From Paucisalibacillus globulus (lineage in GTDB: Bacteria; Bacillota; Bacilli; Bacillales; Amphibacillaceae), in assembly GCF_900184735.1 (NCBI RefSeq), contig NZ_LT855395.1, positions 186,001 through 250,000 of the forward strand: DNA of 64,000 nucleotides, written 5' to 3'. The notes under the pieces were generated by a model, which was given only the letters and a program-made list of their open reading frames with translations, was not told the origin of the DNA and did no database searches. The translations under genes and the position numbers were made by a program. Shown piece after piece: positions 22,588 to 33,166 of the stretch (the first letter of the stretch is position 1; the number at the start of each line of letters is the position of its first letter).

Positions 22588-23442
22588 TTACTTTAAGTTA
22601 TCAGCAAACACAATCCGGTCTCTTCCGTTGATATCCTTTAAAATAGAGACGTCACTTTCCGGAAATGTTTCCAGTATTAGTGCTTTTACAGCCCCGCCCT
22701 GTAGATGACCAATTTCAAATGCCACAGTTCCTCCTGAGATAATAGCATCTGGAAGTTGGCTGATTATTTTCTTATAAGCAGCTAGTCCGTTATCGTCGGC
22801 AAATAGGGCTAGTTCTGGATCATGGTTCACCACGGTATCCGTTAGTTCAGGTCTTTCTTCTTCAGATATATATGGTGGATTAGATACAACAATATCCGCT
22901 TTTAGACTTTGAGCCAAGAAAGGAGCAAGAAAATCTCCTTGTAAAAACGTCACATTTGCATGAAATTTTTCCGCATTGCTTTTAGCTGTCTCCAGAGCTT
23001 TTTCTGAAATATCAATAGCATAGACGGTTGCATTCGGTAATTCTAGTGCTAGCGTTATCGCAATAATTCCACTGCCTGTCCCTATATCAACAATAGTTAA
23101 TGGCTCCTGTTTGGTAGCATGATTCATCACTCGCTGAACCAGTTCCTCTGTTTCTGGACGTGGTATTAAAACATGTGGATTAACGGAAAATTTTCTTCCG
23201 TAAAATTCTTCATAGCCCATTAAATGCTGGACAGGCACTCCCGTTTCCACATGATTTTCAATATCCATGCGAAATTTTTCCGCTATCTCCTCTGGTACAT
23301 CCTCTCGCATTTGTGCAAAAAATTCTGTCCTCGACACATCTAAATGATGCTGGAGAAGGAGGTCAGCCACTTTTGGTTCTCGATTATTTTTTTCTAAAAA
23401 AAGAGAAGCCCATTGTAGGACTTCATATTGTTTTTGACCCAT
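22588..23442 (-). CDS. prmC: Peptide chain release factor N5-glutamine methyltransferase
   Basis: SAM-dependent enzyme that methylates the Gln of the GGQ motif in release factors RF1 and RF2. The SAM site is DIGTGSGIIAITLAL, and the catalytic NPPY is in VVSNPPYISEEE. The ATG at 23442 (MGQKQ) has GGTGA 6 nt before it and starts 1 nt after the prfA stop; an upstream TTG in the prfA tail is less likely. It forms an operon with its substrate gene prfA. 284 aa, normal length. Confidence 0.95.
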   Translation of the reverse strand: MGQKQYEVLQWASLFLEKNNREPKVADLLLQHHLDVSRTEFFAQMREDVPEEIAEKFRMDIENHVETGVPVQHLMGYEEFYGRKFSVNPHVLIPRPETEELVQRVMNHATKQEPLTIVDIGTGSGIIAITLALELPNATVYAIDISEKALETAKSNAEKFHANVTFLQGDFLAPFLAQSLKADIVVSNPPYISEEERPELTDTVVNHDPELALFADDNGLAAYKKIISQLPDAIISGGTVAFEIGHLQGGAVKALILETFPESDVSILKDINGRDRIVFADNLK

Positions 23443-23443
23443 G

Positions 23444-24514
23444 TTATTCACCAATTTGTTCTAATTTATTTGCTTGCTCTTCCATAATCAACGCATCAAT
23501 TACTTCATTTAGCTTACCTTCTAGAATTTGATCTAGCTTTTGAATAGTAAGGCCGATACGGTGATCGGTAACACGGTTTTGCGGGAAATTGTACGTTCTA
23601 ATACGCTCAGAACGGTCTCCAGTACCGACTGCAGATTTACGAACTTCATCGTATTCAGCCTGTGCTTCCTGTTGGAATTTATCATAAACACGGGCACGAA
23701 GAATTTTCATTGCTTTTTCTTTGTTCTTGATTTGTGATTTCTCATCCTGCATAGAAACAACAATACCCGTTGGTAAATGTGTCAAACGAACAGCGGACAT
23801 TGTAGTGTTTACACTTTGCCCACCTGGTCCACTGGATGCAAATAAATCCACACGAATATCCTTATCGTGAAGTTCAACTTCAACCTCTTCTGCTTCCGGT
23901 AGTACGGCAACAGTTGCAGTGGATGTATGAATACGGCCACCTGATTCCGTTTCCGGTACACGCTGTACGCGGTGAGCACCATTTTCATATTTCAGTTTGG
24001 AATAAGCTCCATTACCTTTTACCATGAAAATAATTTCCTTATAACCACCGGTACCAGTCGTATGGGCATCCATTACTTCTGTCTTCCAACCTTGGCTCTC
24101 GACAAAGCGAGTATACATGCGGTATAGGTCACCAGCAAATAATGCTGCCTCATCTCCACCAGCAGCCCCACGAATCTCAACAAATACATCTTTATCGTCA
24201 TTTGGATCTTTTGGTAAAAGAAGAATCTTCATTTTCTCTTCTAATTCTTCTTTAGCTTTACTTAGCTCGGAAATCTCAGACTTAACCATTTCCTGCATTT
24301 CCTTATCCAAATCATCCTCAAGCATTTCTTTCGCATCTTTCAGCTGCTCCGACACATCTTTATACTCACGATAAGCCTGCACAACATCCTCAAGACCAGA
24401 CTGCTCCTTGGAATACTCACGCAATTTATTCGTATCACTAATAACTTCCGGATCACTTAATAATTCATTCAATTTATTATAACGATCTTCTAACGTTTGT
24501 AATCGTTCTAACAT
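23444..24514 (-). CDS. prfA: Peptide chain release factor 1
   Basis: Recognises UAA and UAG stop codons. The anticodon-like PxT motif is P187-E-T189 and the catalytic GGQ is at 231-233 ([11 protein letters not shown]). The ATG at 24514 ([13 protein letters not shown]) fits the GAGGTGA ribosome site 8 nt upstream and matches B. subtilis. The GTG nine nt upstream lies inside that ribosome site. 356 aa. Confidence 0.98.
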   Translation of the reverse strand: MLERLQTLEDRYNKLNELLSDPEVISDTNKLREYSKEQSGLEDVVQAYREYKDVSEQLKDAKEMLEDDLDKEMQEMVKSEISELSKAKEELEEKMKILLLPKDPNDDKDVFVEIRGAAGGDEAALFAGDLYRMYTRFVESQGWKTEVMDAHTTGTGGYKEIIFMVKGNGAYSKLKYENGAHRVQRVPETESGGRIHTSTATVAVLPEAEEVEVELHDKDIRVDLFASSGPGGQSVNTTMSAVRLTHLPTGIVVSMQDEKSQIKNKEKAMKILRARVYDKFQQEAQAEYDEVRKSAVGTGDRSERIRTYNFPQNRVTDHRIGLTIQKLDQILEGKLNEVIDALIMEEQANKLEQIGE

Positions 24515-24629
24515 CACGTTCACCTCACTCAGATTAACATTCTAATTATAGTATACAGAAAGGATGAGGTCAAAATTCTTTTTTGGATTTGGGATTATTA
24601 GGGTTGGGGAGTGCCGCTTTGGGCTGGAG

Positions 24630-25049
24630 CTTGTGACTTTATTTGCTTATCTTGTGACCAATTTTACTCACCATGTGACCAATGGCATTATACATGCGAC
24701 CGAAAACGCAGACCATGTAACCAACTCTGCTCTTCATGTGACCTTGCGTATCATGCATGCGACCAAGTTCACATACCTTGCGACCGAAAACGCAGACCAT
24801 GTAACCAACTCTGCTCTTCATGTGACCTTGCGTATCATGCATGCGACCAAGTTCGAATATCTTGGGCCTGAGAACACAGACCATGTGACCGATAATGATC
24901 ACCTTGTGACCAGAAGCACGGTGCTTGCGACCAAATTCACACAACTTACGACCGAGAACAGAAACCATGTGACCGACTCTGCTCATCTTGTGACCAAGAA
25001 CACTATACATGTGACCAAATCCACCAATAATGTGCCCGCCCAAATCAGT
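24630..25049 (+). repeat. 21-bp periodic repeat array 3 (tdk-prfA intergenic)
   Basis: Twenty units of 21 bp lie between the tdk terminator and prfA, with core CATGTGACC, CATGCGACC, CATGTAACC or CTTGTGACC on the plus strand. Linkers differ from those of arrays 1 and 4. A 75-bp block (24696-24770) recurs exactly at 24780-24854, 84 bp (four units) later, showing recent expansion by whole units. Open frames here (171 aa on plus, 134 aa on minus) are by-products. Confidence 0.92.
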
Positions 25050-25059
25050 TCACATACAA

Positions 25060-25092
25060 AAAATGAGCATCCTCAATAAGGATGCTCTCAAA
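25060..25092 (-). terminator. Terminator of tdk
   Basis: GAGCATCCT (25065-25073) pairs with AGGATGCTC (25079-25087), then ATTTTTTG on the minus strand, just past the tdk stop. Confidence 0.9.
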
Positions 25093-25093
25093 A

Positions 25094-25714
25094 CTATTTG
25101 CTAACGTTCATCAACTTTCTCATCCCTATGCTTGTTGGGCGGTTTGGGACTTCGTGATGGTGGCGGCATCTTGGTTCGTAGGATTCGGATGCGCCAACCA
25201 TGATGATTGGGTCGTTGTATGATGCTGGTTGTCCATTGATTAGGCGTTGTGTGCGGCTTGCGGGAGATCCGCAGATTGGACAAATGGCATTTAGTTTAGT
25301 TACGGATTCGGCAAGGGCCATTAATTCTGGCATTGGTCCGAATGGTTCACCGCGGAAATCGCGGTCTAGTCCTGCAGCAATTACACGAATGCCACGGTCT
25401 GCTAGTTGCTCTGCAACTGTGATGATGTCTTCATCGAAGAATTGGGCTTCATCAATCCCAACTATCTCCACATTAGTTTGAAGGTTTTCAAAGATTTCTG
25501 AGGATGAGCTTACTGGTGTTGCCATGATGGATGTCCCATTGTGAGATACAACTGCTACATCGTCATAACGATTATCAATTGCTGGTTTGAATACTTGAAT
25601 CTTTTGGTTTGCATAGGTTGCTCTTCGTACTCTTCGAATAAGTTCTTCGGATTTACCTGAAAACATGCTGCCACAGATTACTTCTAGCCAGCCACTCTCT
25701 TTCATAACATACAT
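25094..25714 (-). CDS. tdk: Thymidine kinase
   Basis: Type II thymidine kinase phosphorylating thymidine in the salvage pathway. P-loop GSMFSGKS at residues 15-22, the Walker B/catalytic stretch GIDEAQFF (about 90-97), a zinc site CPIC...C-RHHH in the lasso region, and [12 protein letters not shown] are present. 206 aa is normal. ATG start behind AGGGAGA. It occupies the usual place between prfA and rpmE. Confidence 0.97.
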   Translation of the reverse strand: MYVMKESGWLEVICGSMFSGKSEELIRRVRRATYANQKIQVFKPAIDNRYDDVAVVSHNGTSIMATPVSSSSEIFENLQTNVEIVGIDEAQFFDEDIITVAEQLADRGIRVIAAGLDRDFRGEPFGPMPELMALAESVTKLNAICPICGSPASRTQRLINGQPASYNDPIIMVGASESYEPRCRHHHEVPNRPTSIGMRKLMNVSK

Positions 25715-25811
25715 GTTTTGGGATCTCCCTTCGTTTCTACTAGGTTTTTATAGGTATTAGCACATGTATAAGTTCACTTTTAATGATTAGTATGTGTATT
25801 AGTTAAATAAA

Positions 25812-25843
25812 AAACAGGCAAAGCATAGTTGATTTGCCTGTTT
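25812..25843 (-). terminator. Terminator of rpmE
   Basis: AAACAGGCAAA (25812-25822) pairs perfectly with TTTGCCTGTTT (25833-25843), followed on the minus strand by TTTATTT. It is 73 nt past the L31 gene. Confidence 0.9.
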
Positions 25844-25915
25844 CCTATCGGCATGAGTAAACTCACCCAAAAATTGTATTATTTGGTCATTCACTAGGAA
25901 GTGAATTTGCCATTC

Positions 25916-26161
25916 TTATTTCAAATTATATTTCTTCTTGAAGCGATCCACACGTCCACCAACAGTGTCAGCTTTTTGTTTACCAGTGTAGAATGGATGA
26001 GATTCTGAACTAATTTCAACACGAATTAATGGGTATGTGTTACCATCTTCCCACTCAATTGTTTCGTTTGAAGATTTAGTTGATCCGCTTAAGAATTTGA
26101 AGTCAGAACTTGTATCAAGAAATACAACTTTTTTGTATTCTGGATGGATTCCTTCTTTCAT
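25916..26161 (-). CDS. rpmE2: Ribosomal protein L31, type B (zinc-independent)
   Basis: An 81-residue L31. It begins [19 protein letters not shown] and ends [28 protein letters not shown]. The CxxC zinc ligands of type A L31 are absent and the type B insertion (about residues 17-45) is present. A GTG nine nt upstream is within the GAAGGAG ribosome site, so the ATG at 26161 is used. At the same rho-adjacent locus B. subtilis carries the short zinc-binding type A protein. Confidence 0.92.
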   Translation of the reverse strand: MKEGIHPEYKKVVFLDTSSDFKFLSGSTKSSNETIEWEDGNTYPLIRVEISSESHPFYTGKQKADTVGGRVDRFKKKYNLK

Positions 26162-26208
26162 GTCTTTCACTCCTTCTGCCCTGAATCCTTTGGAAACAGA
26201 GTTATTTT

Positions 26209-26362
26209 AGAGGTTGTTCAAAGCGTCCGGTAAAAATGACTCTCGCATTTCTTCGTTGGCTTGATTTTCCGGTCCTCATGTACCTTTCGAGTACATTCCG
26301 GTCCTCAAATCTACGCCGCCTCGAACTGCTCGGTCCTTTTTATCCTCCTATTTGAACACTCA
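26209..26362. repeat. AT-rich intergenic element with terminal inverted repeats (rho-rpmE gap)
   Basis: A 150-bp unit bounded by TGTTCAAA (26215-26222) and TTTGAACA (26351-26358). An internal stem TGTAC...GTACA lies near the middle, and the CGTCCGGTAAAAATGA and CGGTCCTTTTTATCC stretches are partly complementary. It resembles dispersed non-coding elements common in Bacillaceae intergenic regions (from memory, not checked). Only one copy is in this window. No terminator is visible for rho, so the folded element may serve as its 3' end. Confidence 0.5.
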
Positions 26363-26489
26363 TTTTAAGAGCCGCGTTAGGTATAAACCTTTTCTAAACT
26401 CACTAAAAAATTATAACAATATGCGACTCTGTTTGCAATAGCTTATTAAAATATTTCGTCTCTGAAATGTATTACTTTTATTAGTTTGC

Positions 26490-27770
26490 TTATTTCCCTG
26501 TTCGTTTACGCTGCATTTCCTCTTCTATTTTTTGTAAAAATAGATCATTGCTTTCAGATGCTTTTAGTTTTCTAAGGAATCGTTCTAAGAAATCAGGAGA
26601 ATCCTGCATAGTCTTACGAATTGCCCACATTTTATCTAGTTGGCCCTTATTCACTAGTAGCTCTTCTTTACGAGTTCCAGAGCGTAAGATATCAATCGCA
26701 GGGAAAATCCTACGGTTCGCAAGGTTGCGGTCTAGGTGTAATTCCATGTTACCTGTACCTTTGAATTCTTCGTAGATTACATCATCCATACGTGAACCGG
26801 TGTCAACTAGTGCCGTTGCTAAGATAGTGAAACTTCCACCTTCTTCAATATTACGCGCGGCACCGAAGAAACGTTTTGGACGGTGAAATGCTGCTGGGTC
26901 AATACCACCAGAAAGTGTACGTCCACTTGGAGGTATAACAAGGTTATAGGCACGGGCAAGTCGTGTAATACTGTCCATTAACACGATAACATCACGTTTG
27001 TGTTCTACTAAACGCATAGCACGTTCAAGAACAAGTTCAGATACTTTAATATGGTTCTCTGGTACTTCATCAAATGTAGAGCTTACCACGTCAACGTCTG
27101 GGCTAACAGAACGTTCAATGTCTGTTACCTCCTCTGGACGCTCGTCTACTAATAGTATGATTAATTTTGCTTCTGGATGATTGACGGTAATACTATTTGC
27201 AATCTCTTTAAGAAGCATCGTTTTACCAGCTTTTGGTGGGGCAACGATTAAACCACGTTGACCAAAGCCTACTGGTGCCATTAAGTCCATAATTCTAGTG
27301 GATAGCTTGTTTGATTTTGTTTCGAGCTTCATTAAGCGATCTGGGTATAATGCTGTTAGGGCTGGGAAGTGTACTCTTTCTTTTGATGAGTCTGGGTCTT
27401 CACCGTTTACCGCATCAACATGCAACAAACCGTAATAACGTTCGTTTTCTTTCGGAGGTCGTACTTTACCAGATACTTTATCCCCATTACGTAAATCGAA
27501 TCTACGTATTTGAGATGCTGAAATATAAATATCTTCTGCACTTGGAGAATAGTTAATCGGTCTTAAGAAACCAAATCCTTCTGAAGGGATAATCTCTAAT
27601 ACCCCATCCATGAATAAAAAGCCATCTTTTTCTGCTTGAGCTTTTAAGATTGAAAAAATAAGTTCTTTCTTCGTTAATTTCGCATAATAAGATACCTTAT
27701 ACTCTCTTGCTAATGCGTAAATTTCTTTTAGATTTAGTTCTTGAAGCTTACTTAATGTTAGTTCTGCCAT
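26490..27770 (-). CDS. rho: Transcription termination factor Rho
   Basis: RNA-dependent ATPase helicase that ends transcription. N-terminal RNA-binding domain: Rho_N (1-48), cold-shock-like domain with [21 protein letters not shown] (about 64-84). ATPase domain: P-loop PPKAGKT at 178-184, Walker [17 protein letters not shown], and the secondary RNA loop. 426 aa, a normal length for Bacillaceae. ATG start. It precedes rpmE as in B. subtilis. Confidence 0.98.
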   Translation of the reverse strand: MAELTLSKLQELNLKEIYALAREYKVSYYAKLTKKELIFSILKAQAEKDGFLFMDGVLEIIPSEGFGFLRPINYSPSAEDIYISASQIRRFDLRNGDKVSGKVRPPKENERYYGLLHVDAVNGEDPDSSKERVHFPALTALYPDRLMKLETKSNKLSTRIMDLMAPVGFGQRGLIVAPPKAGKTMLLKEIANSITVNHPEAKLIILLVDERPEEVTDIERSVSPDVDVVSSTFDEVPENHIKVSELVLERAMRLVEHKRDVIVLMDSITRLARAYNLVIPPSGRTLSGGIDPAAFHRPKRFFGAARNIEEGGSFTILATALVDTGSRMDDVIYEEFKGTGNMELHLDRNLANRRIFPAIDILRSGTRKEELLVNKGQLDKMWAIRKTMQDSPDFLERFLRKLKASESNDLFLQKIEEEMQRKRTGK

Positions 27771-28224
27771 TTAAATATCACGCCTATTCCATATACATAT
27801 TTACTATTTTGATAGAAACACAAATGATTATGTAACATTTATAAGTTCTTTTATTTACTGGGTACTTAAATTATCTTGATAAGGCTTATCTGATTATAGA
27901 TTGAATTTTGCTTCTTAGATGTGAAACTGTGAAGAAGGGAAGAAAATAATTAGAAGCTAGAATAGAAGTTTTCGGGTCTCCTCATTTGTCTCTGAGACAC
28001 CATTAGAATTTTTCTTTTTATCTTGTATATTAACCAAACAACACCTATCTTAAACATTTACAATATTAAACGTTTTAACAGGATTATTCAATAGTTTTTT
28101 TGCTTTAAGGAATTTGTACTTTTTTATATAGAGGTTCATGTAGGAAAGTACTTGAGCCAAGTATTCATGCTACTTCTGGCTACAATAGATTTTTGCTTTC
28201 ATTCTAAAGCTATGCAAATTAGAG
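27771..28224. other. 454-bp intergenic region upstream of rho
   Basis: AT-rich region that must hold the rho promoter and leader. A short palindrome TGTCTCTGAGACA lies at 27987-27999. I recognise no riboswitch, tRNA, repeat or reading frame with a ribosome site here. Confidence 0.5.
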
Positions 28225-28265
28225 AAATTGGAAAACATTGGCATGGTACCAATGTTTTCCAATTT
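28225..28265 (-). terminator. Terminator of glpX
   Basis: A 17-bp perfect stem (28225-28241 with 28249-28265, loop CATGGTA) begins directly after the glpX stop. The T-tract beyond it is short (TTTCTC), so it may be an inefficient or processing hairpin. Confidence 0.75.
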
Positions 28266-28266
28266 G

Positions 28267-29238
28267 TTATTCAGGCTGCATAACTAAGTTTGGTTTTTTC
28301 TTTAAGCTATGTTCTCCGTCGATAAAGCGAACTGTTCCACTTTTAGCTCGCATGACGACCGTTTGTGTTTTTGCCTTTGATCCTTTGAACTGGACCCCTT
28401 TTAATAATTCTCCATCTGTAACTCCAGTTGCAGCAAAGATGGCATCATCCCCACTACAAAAGTCATCCATATAGAAAACTTTATTTATATCGCTTATGCC
28501 CATTTTGTGACAACGTGCAATTTCCTCATCATTAGATGGTACAAGTTGCCCTTGCATCTCACCGCCTAAGCATTTTAATGCCATCGCAGCGATAACGCCT
28601 TCTGGTGCACCACCGATTCCCATAAATAAATCAATACCAGTATCGTCAAATGCAGTATTAATGGCAGCTGCTACATCACCATCTTGAATTAAACGGATTC
28701 TTGCTCCTGCGGCTCTAATTTCATCGATTATTTTCTGGTGACGAGGACGATCGAGTAATATGACAACCAGGTCTTCGATATCTTTGTTTTTTGCTTTTGC
28801 AACCGCTTTTAAATTATCTATGGTTGGTGCATTGATATCAATTTGGCCAACTGCTTCTCGTCCAACTGCAATTTTTTTCATATACATATCGGGTGCATGC
28901 AACACTTTTCCATGATCACCGATTGCGATAACGGTTAAAGCGTTGGTTGTACCGCTGGCAACGATGTTTGTTCCTTCTAATGGGTCAACTGCTATGTCAA
29001 CTAGTGGGCCTGTTCCAGTGCCTAGTTTTTCTCCGATATATAGCATTGGGGCTTCATCCATTTCGCCTTCTCCAATGACTACGGTTCCTCTCATCGGAAT
29101 GGTATCGAATACGTCGCGCATTGCTGTGGTTGCAGCATCGTCTGCTTCTTCTTTTTTTCCTCTTCCCATCCAGCGTGCGGATGCTAGTGCTGCTGCTTCG
29201 GTTACGCGTACGATTTCCATTGTTAAGCTTCTTTCCAT
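28267..29238 (-). CDS. glpX: Fructose-1,6-bisphosphatase class II
   Basis: GlpX-type phosphatase of gluconeogenesis. Metal and substrate motifs are [19 protein letters not shown] (about 54-72), DPLEGTN (about 83-89) and [20 protein letters not shown]. The ATG at 29238 ([15 protein letters not shown]) has AAAGGAG 9 nt before it; the ATG three codons upstream touches the ribosome site. 323 aa. It sits in the usual rho-glpX-murA order. Confidence 0.96.
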   Translation of the reverse strand: MERSLTMEIVRVTEAAALASARWMGRGKKEEADDAATTAMRDVFDTIPMRGTVVIGEGEMDEAPMLYIGEKLGTGTGPLVDIAVDPLEGTNIVASGTTNALTVIAIGDHGKVLHAPDMYMKKIAVGREAVGQIDINAPTIDNLKAVAKAKNKDIEDLVVILLDRPRHQKIIDEIRAAGARIRLIQDGDVAAAINTAFDDTGIDLFMGIGGAPEGVIAAMALKCLGGEMQGQLVPSNDEEIARCHKMGISDINKVFYMDDFCSGDDAIFAATGVTDGELLKGVQFKGSKAKTQTVVMRAKSGTVRFIDGEHSLKKKPNLVMQPE

Positions 29239-29328
29239 GTTCCCCATCTCCTTTAAGTAAATAAAGCCTCATCCCAAGAAGGTTTATATACTTAAAAGGT
29301 GTTAATTATGTGGGAGTTCCTGGCCGGG

Positions 29329-29454
29329 TCCGCGGCCCGAATACACTTCGCTTTCCATGGGGTGTGCGGTGAGCCTCCTCAGAGCTAAAGCTCTTGCGGG
29401 GTCTCACCCTGCCCACTATCCCCATAGGAGTCTTCGTGTATTCGGGCCGCTCAG
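29329..29454. repeat. GC-rich hairpin element, copy B1 (murA-glpX gap)
   Basis: Closing stem GCGGCCCGAATACAC...GTGTATTCGGGCCGC, inner stem GGTGAGCCTC with GGGTCTCACC, and the conserved TTCGCTTTCC and AGGAGTCT arms. It begins about 75 nt past the murA stop, where no other terminator is seen. Central bases differ from the other copies (CATGGGGTGTGC rather than CGCGGGCGGC), with a matching change in the right arm (CCCAT). Confidence 0.85.
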
Positions 29455-29524
29455 TGGTAAAATCATAAACCATTTAAATTAAATTAAGTTAATACCACTT
29501 TAAAGCAAATCGCTATAAAGACCC

Positions 29525-30811
29525 TTACGAATTTTGATATTGTAATATTTCTGTTTCTGTCATGTCTTCTCGCCATACGTTTGCGCCGAGGGAGTTTAGT
29601 TTTTCTGTTAGGTTTTCGTATCCTCGGTCGATGTGGTCGAGTCCGGTTATTTCGGTTATTCCGTTTGCCATTAGTCCTGCGATGACGAGTGCTGCTCCGG
29701 CTCTTAGGTCGCTTGCTTTGACTCGTGCTCCTTGTAGTTGTACTGGTCCTGATACGATGACAGAACCGCCTTCTACTTTGATAATGGCATTCATTCTTCT
29801 TAGCTCATCAATATGCTTGAGCCTTGCAGAATAGATGGTATCGGTTACGACTCCGGTATTGTGTGCCTTTGTCAGTAGGCTTGTAAATGGTTGTTGTAAA
29901 TCCGTTGGAAAACCAGGATATACTAATGTTTTAATGTCTACGCTTTTAAGTGGTTTCTTGGCTGCAATATATAGTTGGTCGTCTGAATCTTCTACGGTGA
30001 CACCCATTTCACGTAGTTTCGCTAATAGTGATTCTAAATGTTGTGGAATCACATTATCAATGATTACTTCATTTCCAGCGGCTGCGGCTGCGATGGCATA
30101 GGTACCTGCTTCAATTCGGTCTGGTATAATGGTATGTCTACAACCATGTAGAGTTGGTACTCCTTCGATACGGATGACATCCGTACCAACGCCCTTAATT
30201 TTAGCACCCATATTGGTTAATAATGTTGCCACATCAATTATCTCTGGCTCTTTCGCTGCATTTTCAATGATGGTTTTTCCTTTTGCCTTAACAGCGGCAA
30301 GCATTATATTAATGGTGGCACCCACACTAACCACATCTAAATAGATTCTGGCACCTCTTAGTTCGTTTGCTCGAAGGTAAATCGCACCTTGTTCATTAGT
30401 TACTTCTGCACCTAACGCTTCAAATCCTTTGATATGTTGATCAATAGGACGAGGACCTAAAAAGCATCCTCCAGGTAAGCCAATAACTGCTTTGTTAAAT
30501 TTCCCTAGCATAGCACCCATGAAATAATAGGATGCTCTAAGTTTTTTAACTTTACCATTTGGTAATGGCATGGATATCATGTGTTCCGGATCGATATGAA
30601 TCGTTTGTCCATCCCACGCAACTTTTCCGCCAATTTCTTCTAATAAATCACTTAATGTATATACATCCGAAATTTCTGGCAGTCCTTCAATTGTAACTTC
30701 CGAATCAGCTAAAATGGCAGCTGGAAGGAGAGCTACTGCTGAATTCTTAGCTCCACTGATGCGTACCTTTCCATTTAAGACATGACCGCCCTCAACTATC
30801 ATCTTTTGCAC
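29525..30811 (-). CDS. murAB: UDP-N-acetylglucosamine 1-carboxyvinyltransferase (MurAB/MurZ type)
   Basis: First committed step of peptidoglycan synthesis: enolpyruvyl transfer from PEP to UDP-GlcNAc. Catalytic Cys C116 in [16 protein letters not shown] (the fosfomycin target), K22 in [15 protein letters not shown], and [15 protein letters not shown] are present. 428 aa. The start is GTG with GGGG 8 nt upstream. The position between glpX and tal identifies it as the second Firmicute MurA paralog (MurZ/MurAB) rather than the one near atp in some species. Confidence 0.95.
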   Translation of the reverse strand: MQKMIVEGGHVLNGKVRISGAKNSAVALLPAAILADSEVTIEGLPEISDVYTLSDLLEEIGGKVAWDGQTIHIDPEHMISMPLPNGKVKKLRASYYFMGAMLGKFNKAVIGLPGGCFLGPRPIDQHIKGFEALGAEVTNEQGAIYLRANELRGARIYLDVVSVGATINIMLAAVKAKGKTIIENAAKEPEIIDVATLLTNMGAKIKGVGTDVIRIEGVPTLHGCRHTIIPDRIEAGTYAIAAAAAGNEVIIDNVIPQHLESLLAKLREMGVTVEDSDDQLYIAAKKPLKSVDIKTLVYPGFPTDLQQPFTSLLTKAHNTGVVTDTIYSARLKHIDELRRMNAIIKVEGGSVIVSGPVQLQGARVKASDLRAGAALVIAGLMANGITEITGLDHIDRGYENLTEKLNSLGANVWREDMTETEILQYQNS

Positions 30812-31038
30812 GTCAAAAACCCCGCTTTATGAGGTAAGGATGTTAGAAGATTTGTCCCCTTTTACATCCTCCACATTATTTAAATATTCCAGCCTATTTA
30901 TTACCCAGTTCTTCATCTCTTCAAACATAGTGCTAAAGTAAATTCTCATTTAGCATTCATTCGATGATTTGAATACTATGCCGTTCTAAAAATCACTGGA
31001 ATCTCTAGTCAACCTTAGTTTGGTCTACTAGGTCAATT

Positions 31039-31686
31039 TTATTGATTAACTTTAGCCCAATCTGCAAGAAACTTTTCAATTCCTTGATCTGTTAAAGGAT
31101 GTTTCACAAGTTGCGCTAATACGTTATATGGTACGGTCGCAATATGCGCACCGTTTAGTGCTGCGTCTGTTACATGCATCGGGTGTCTAACACTTGCAGC
31201 GATAATTTCTGTTTCAATTCCGTGGCGATTAAAGATTTCCGCAATCGTTGCAACTAATTGCATTCCATCATGACCAATATCATCTAAACGGCCAAGGAAT
31301 GGTGAAACATATGTAGCTCCTGCTCTAGCAGCTAATAGTGCTTGGTTCGGATTAAAAATAAGTGTCACATTGGTTTTAATTCCTTTGTCACTAAATGCTT
31401 TTACTGCTTTTAACCCTTCAAGAGTCATTGGTACTTTGATTGTAATATTTGGCGCAATAGCAGCTAGCTCGAGTCCTTCTTTAATCATTCCTTCTGCATC
31501 TTCTGCAATAACTTCTGCACTAACAGATCCTTCTGTTACTTCTGCAGTGATCTCTTTCAGACGATCAACGAATGATACACCTTCTTTTGCTACTAGGCTA
31601 GGATTGGTTGTTACTCCTGCTAGTACACCCAGCTTGTTAGCTGAACGAATTTCTTCAATATTTGCTGTGTCGATAAAAAATTTCAT
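31039..31686 (-). CDS. tal: Transaldolase, TalC/fructose-6-phosphate aldolase type
   Basis: Short transaldolase (215 aa) of the pentose phosphate pathway. The Schiff-base lysine is K84 in [21 protein letters not shown] (about 24-36) and [13 protein letters not shown] (about 130-142) are typical. Equivalent to ywjH of B. subtilis and in the same place between murAB and fbaA. ATG start. Confidence 0.95.
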   Translation of the reverse strand: MKFFIDTANIEEIRSANKLGVLAGVTTNPSLVAKEGVSFVDRLKEITAEVTEGSVSAEVIAEDAEGMIKEGLELAAIAPNITIKVPMTLEGLKAVKAFSDKGIKTNVTLIFNPNQALLAARAGATYVSPFLGRLDDIGHDGMQLVATIAEIFNRHGIETEIIAASVRHPMHVTDAALNGAHIATVPYNVLAQLVKHPLTDQGIEKFLADWAKVNQ

Positions 31687-31712
31687 GTTGGATTTTCCTC
31701 CCCTATTTTACA

Positions 31713-31787
31713 GGAATAGCCCTGTCTATAAGACCTTCTACATATATAATATATACGTAGTTCGACCAAATGGATAGGGCGTATTCC
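31713..31787. other. 75-nt near-perfect hairpin between fbaA and tal
   Basis: Arms starting GGAATAGCCCTGTC and ending GATAGGGCGTATTCC pair over about 34 bp with a few mismatches, down to a TATATAATATATA centre. No T-run follows. It lies after the fbaA stop and just before the tal ribosome site, and may control processing or differential expression of the two genes. Confidence 0.65.
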
Positions 31788-31798
31788 TAAAAAAATTA

Positions 31799-32653
31799 TT
31801 AAGCTTGATTAGAAGAACCAAATTCACGCATTTTACCAATTACAGTTTGCTTAATTGCTTCTGTACCTGGTCCTAAGTATTTACGAGGGTCGTACACTTC
31901 TGTTTTCTCGTTTAATACTTGGCGAATAGCTTTTGTTTGAGCCATTTGGTTTTCTGTATTTACGTTAATTTTCGCTGTACCTAATGAAACTGCTTTTTGA
32001 ATATCTTTCGTTGGAATTCCAGTACCACCATGTAGTACTAATGGAACTTGAGTAAGGTTTAGAATTTCTTCCATTTCCTTAAATCCTAAGTTCGGTTCAC
32101 CTTGGTATGGTCCATGAACAGAACCTAATGCTGGTGCAAGGCAATCAATACCTGCTTCTTTCACAAGACGTACACATTCCCCAGGATCTGCATAGTTGAT
32201 TCCACCGATAACACCGTCTTCTTCTCCACCTACAGTACCAACTTCAGCCTCAACAGATACCCCATGGATATGTGCTAATTCTACAACCTTTTGAGTAGTT
32301 GCAATGTTTTCTTCGATTGGTGAGTGAGAAGCATCAATCATAACAGAAGTGAATCCTGCATGAATTGCTTGGGCACATTTTTCAAAGCTTGAACCATGGT
32401 CTAAATGGATAGCAACTGGCACAGTAGTACCGTACTCTTCCATTAATGATTTAACCATTGCCACAACTACTTTGAAGCCACCCATATATTTTCCAGCACC
32501 TTCAGAAACCCCTAGGATTACAGGAGATTTTTCTGCTTCAGCTGCTTGCAAAATCGCTTGTATGTACTCCAAATTATTTATATTGAACTGTCCAACTGCA
32601 TAGCCATTGTCTTTCGCCTTATTTAACATGTCTTTCATTGATACTAATGGCAT
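31799..32653 (-). CDS. fbaA: Class II fructose-bisphosphate aldolase
   Basis: Zinc-dependent glycolytic aldolase, 284 aa. Metal ligands are in HLDHG (H83, D85, H86) and [15 protein letters not shown]. Later LHGGTG and the VNVNTENQ phosphate-binding segment are present. ATG start with GAAGGAGGAC. It follows spo0F and precedes tal, as in B. subtilis. Confidence 0.97.
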   Translation of the reverse strand: MPLVSMKDMLNKAKDNGYAVGQFNINNLEYIQAILQAAEAEKSPVILGVSEGAGKYMGGFKVVVAMVKSLMEEYGTTVPVAIHLDHGSSFEKCAQAIHAGFTSVMIDASHSPIEENIATTQKVVELAHIHGVSVEAEVGTVGGEEDGVIGGINYADPGECVRLVKEAGIDCLAPALGSVHGPYQGEPNLGFKEMEEILNLTQVPLVLHGGTGIPTKDIQKAVSLGTAKINVNTENQMAQTKAIRQVLNEKTEVYDPRKYLGPGTEAIKQTVIGKMREFGSSNQA

Positions 32654-32776
32654 TTAATGTCCTCCTTCGTGATAGACCAAAATCCATCTTTTTCTTCACT
32701 TCAGTATAAGAATACCAAAGTCAAAGACATGCGTGCAAGGTTATCGAGTCAAAGTACCTATTTAAAAAAATTCCAA

Positions 32777-33139
32777 CTAATCTGCCAGTATCTCTTTTAC
32801 ATAGTCTCTAACCGCAAGAACGTCAAAAGGCTTGGACAATACTTTTACGACACTTGTTAATTCATATGTATGATCTTTAAAGTTTTCTGTTAAACCACTC
32901 ATAATAATAGTAGGAATATGGTTACCTTCTTTTTCTAATTGTTTCACCACTTCAATACCATCCATCATAGGCAGCTTATAATCTATCATCATTAAATCCA
33001 TCTTATGTTTGGTAATCATTTCTAATGCTTCTTTTCCGTTTTGGGCAGTATGGACTTGAAATCCTTCACTTCCCAATAAATCTTCTAGTAAAAGCCGGAT
33101 TCCAATTTCGTCATCAACTATTAATATTTTTCTCTTCAC
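32777..33139 (-). CDS. spo0F: Sporulation phosphorelay response regulator Spo0F
   Basis: Single receiver domain (120 aa) that carries phosphate from sensor kinases to Spo0B. Acidic pocket D9-D10, phosphorylation site D53 in MIDYKLPMMDG, and K103 in SKPFD are present. The switch residue, Thr82 in B. subtilis, is Ser here (S81 in IIMSGLTEN), and the stretch after it diverges from B. subtilis. The only plausible start is GTG. A perfect sigma-H promoter precedes it. Position between fbaA and pyrG confirms identity. Confidence 0.93.
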   Translation of the reverse strand: MKRKILIVDDEIGIRLLLEDLLGSEGFQVHTAQNGKEALEMITKHKMDLMMIDYKLPMMDGIEVVKQLEKEGNHIPTIIMSGLTENFKDHTYELTSVVKVLSKPFDVLAVRDYVKEILAD

Positions 33140-33166
33140 CTTGACAACATCCCCCTTTTTTATTAA

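Noticed and set aside
27771-28224. Small RNA or riboswitch in the long gap upstream of rho
   Set aside because: Only a 13-bp palindrome and AT-rich sequence are visible, with no stable fold or terminator of its own.
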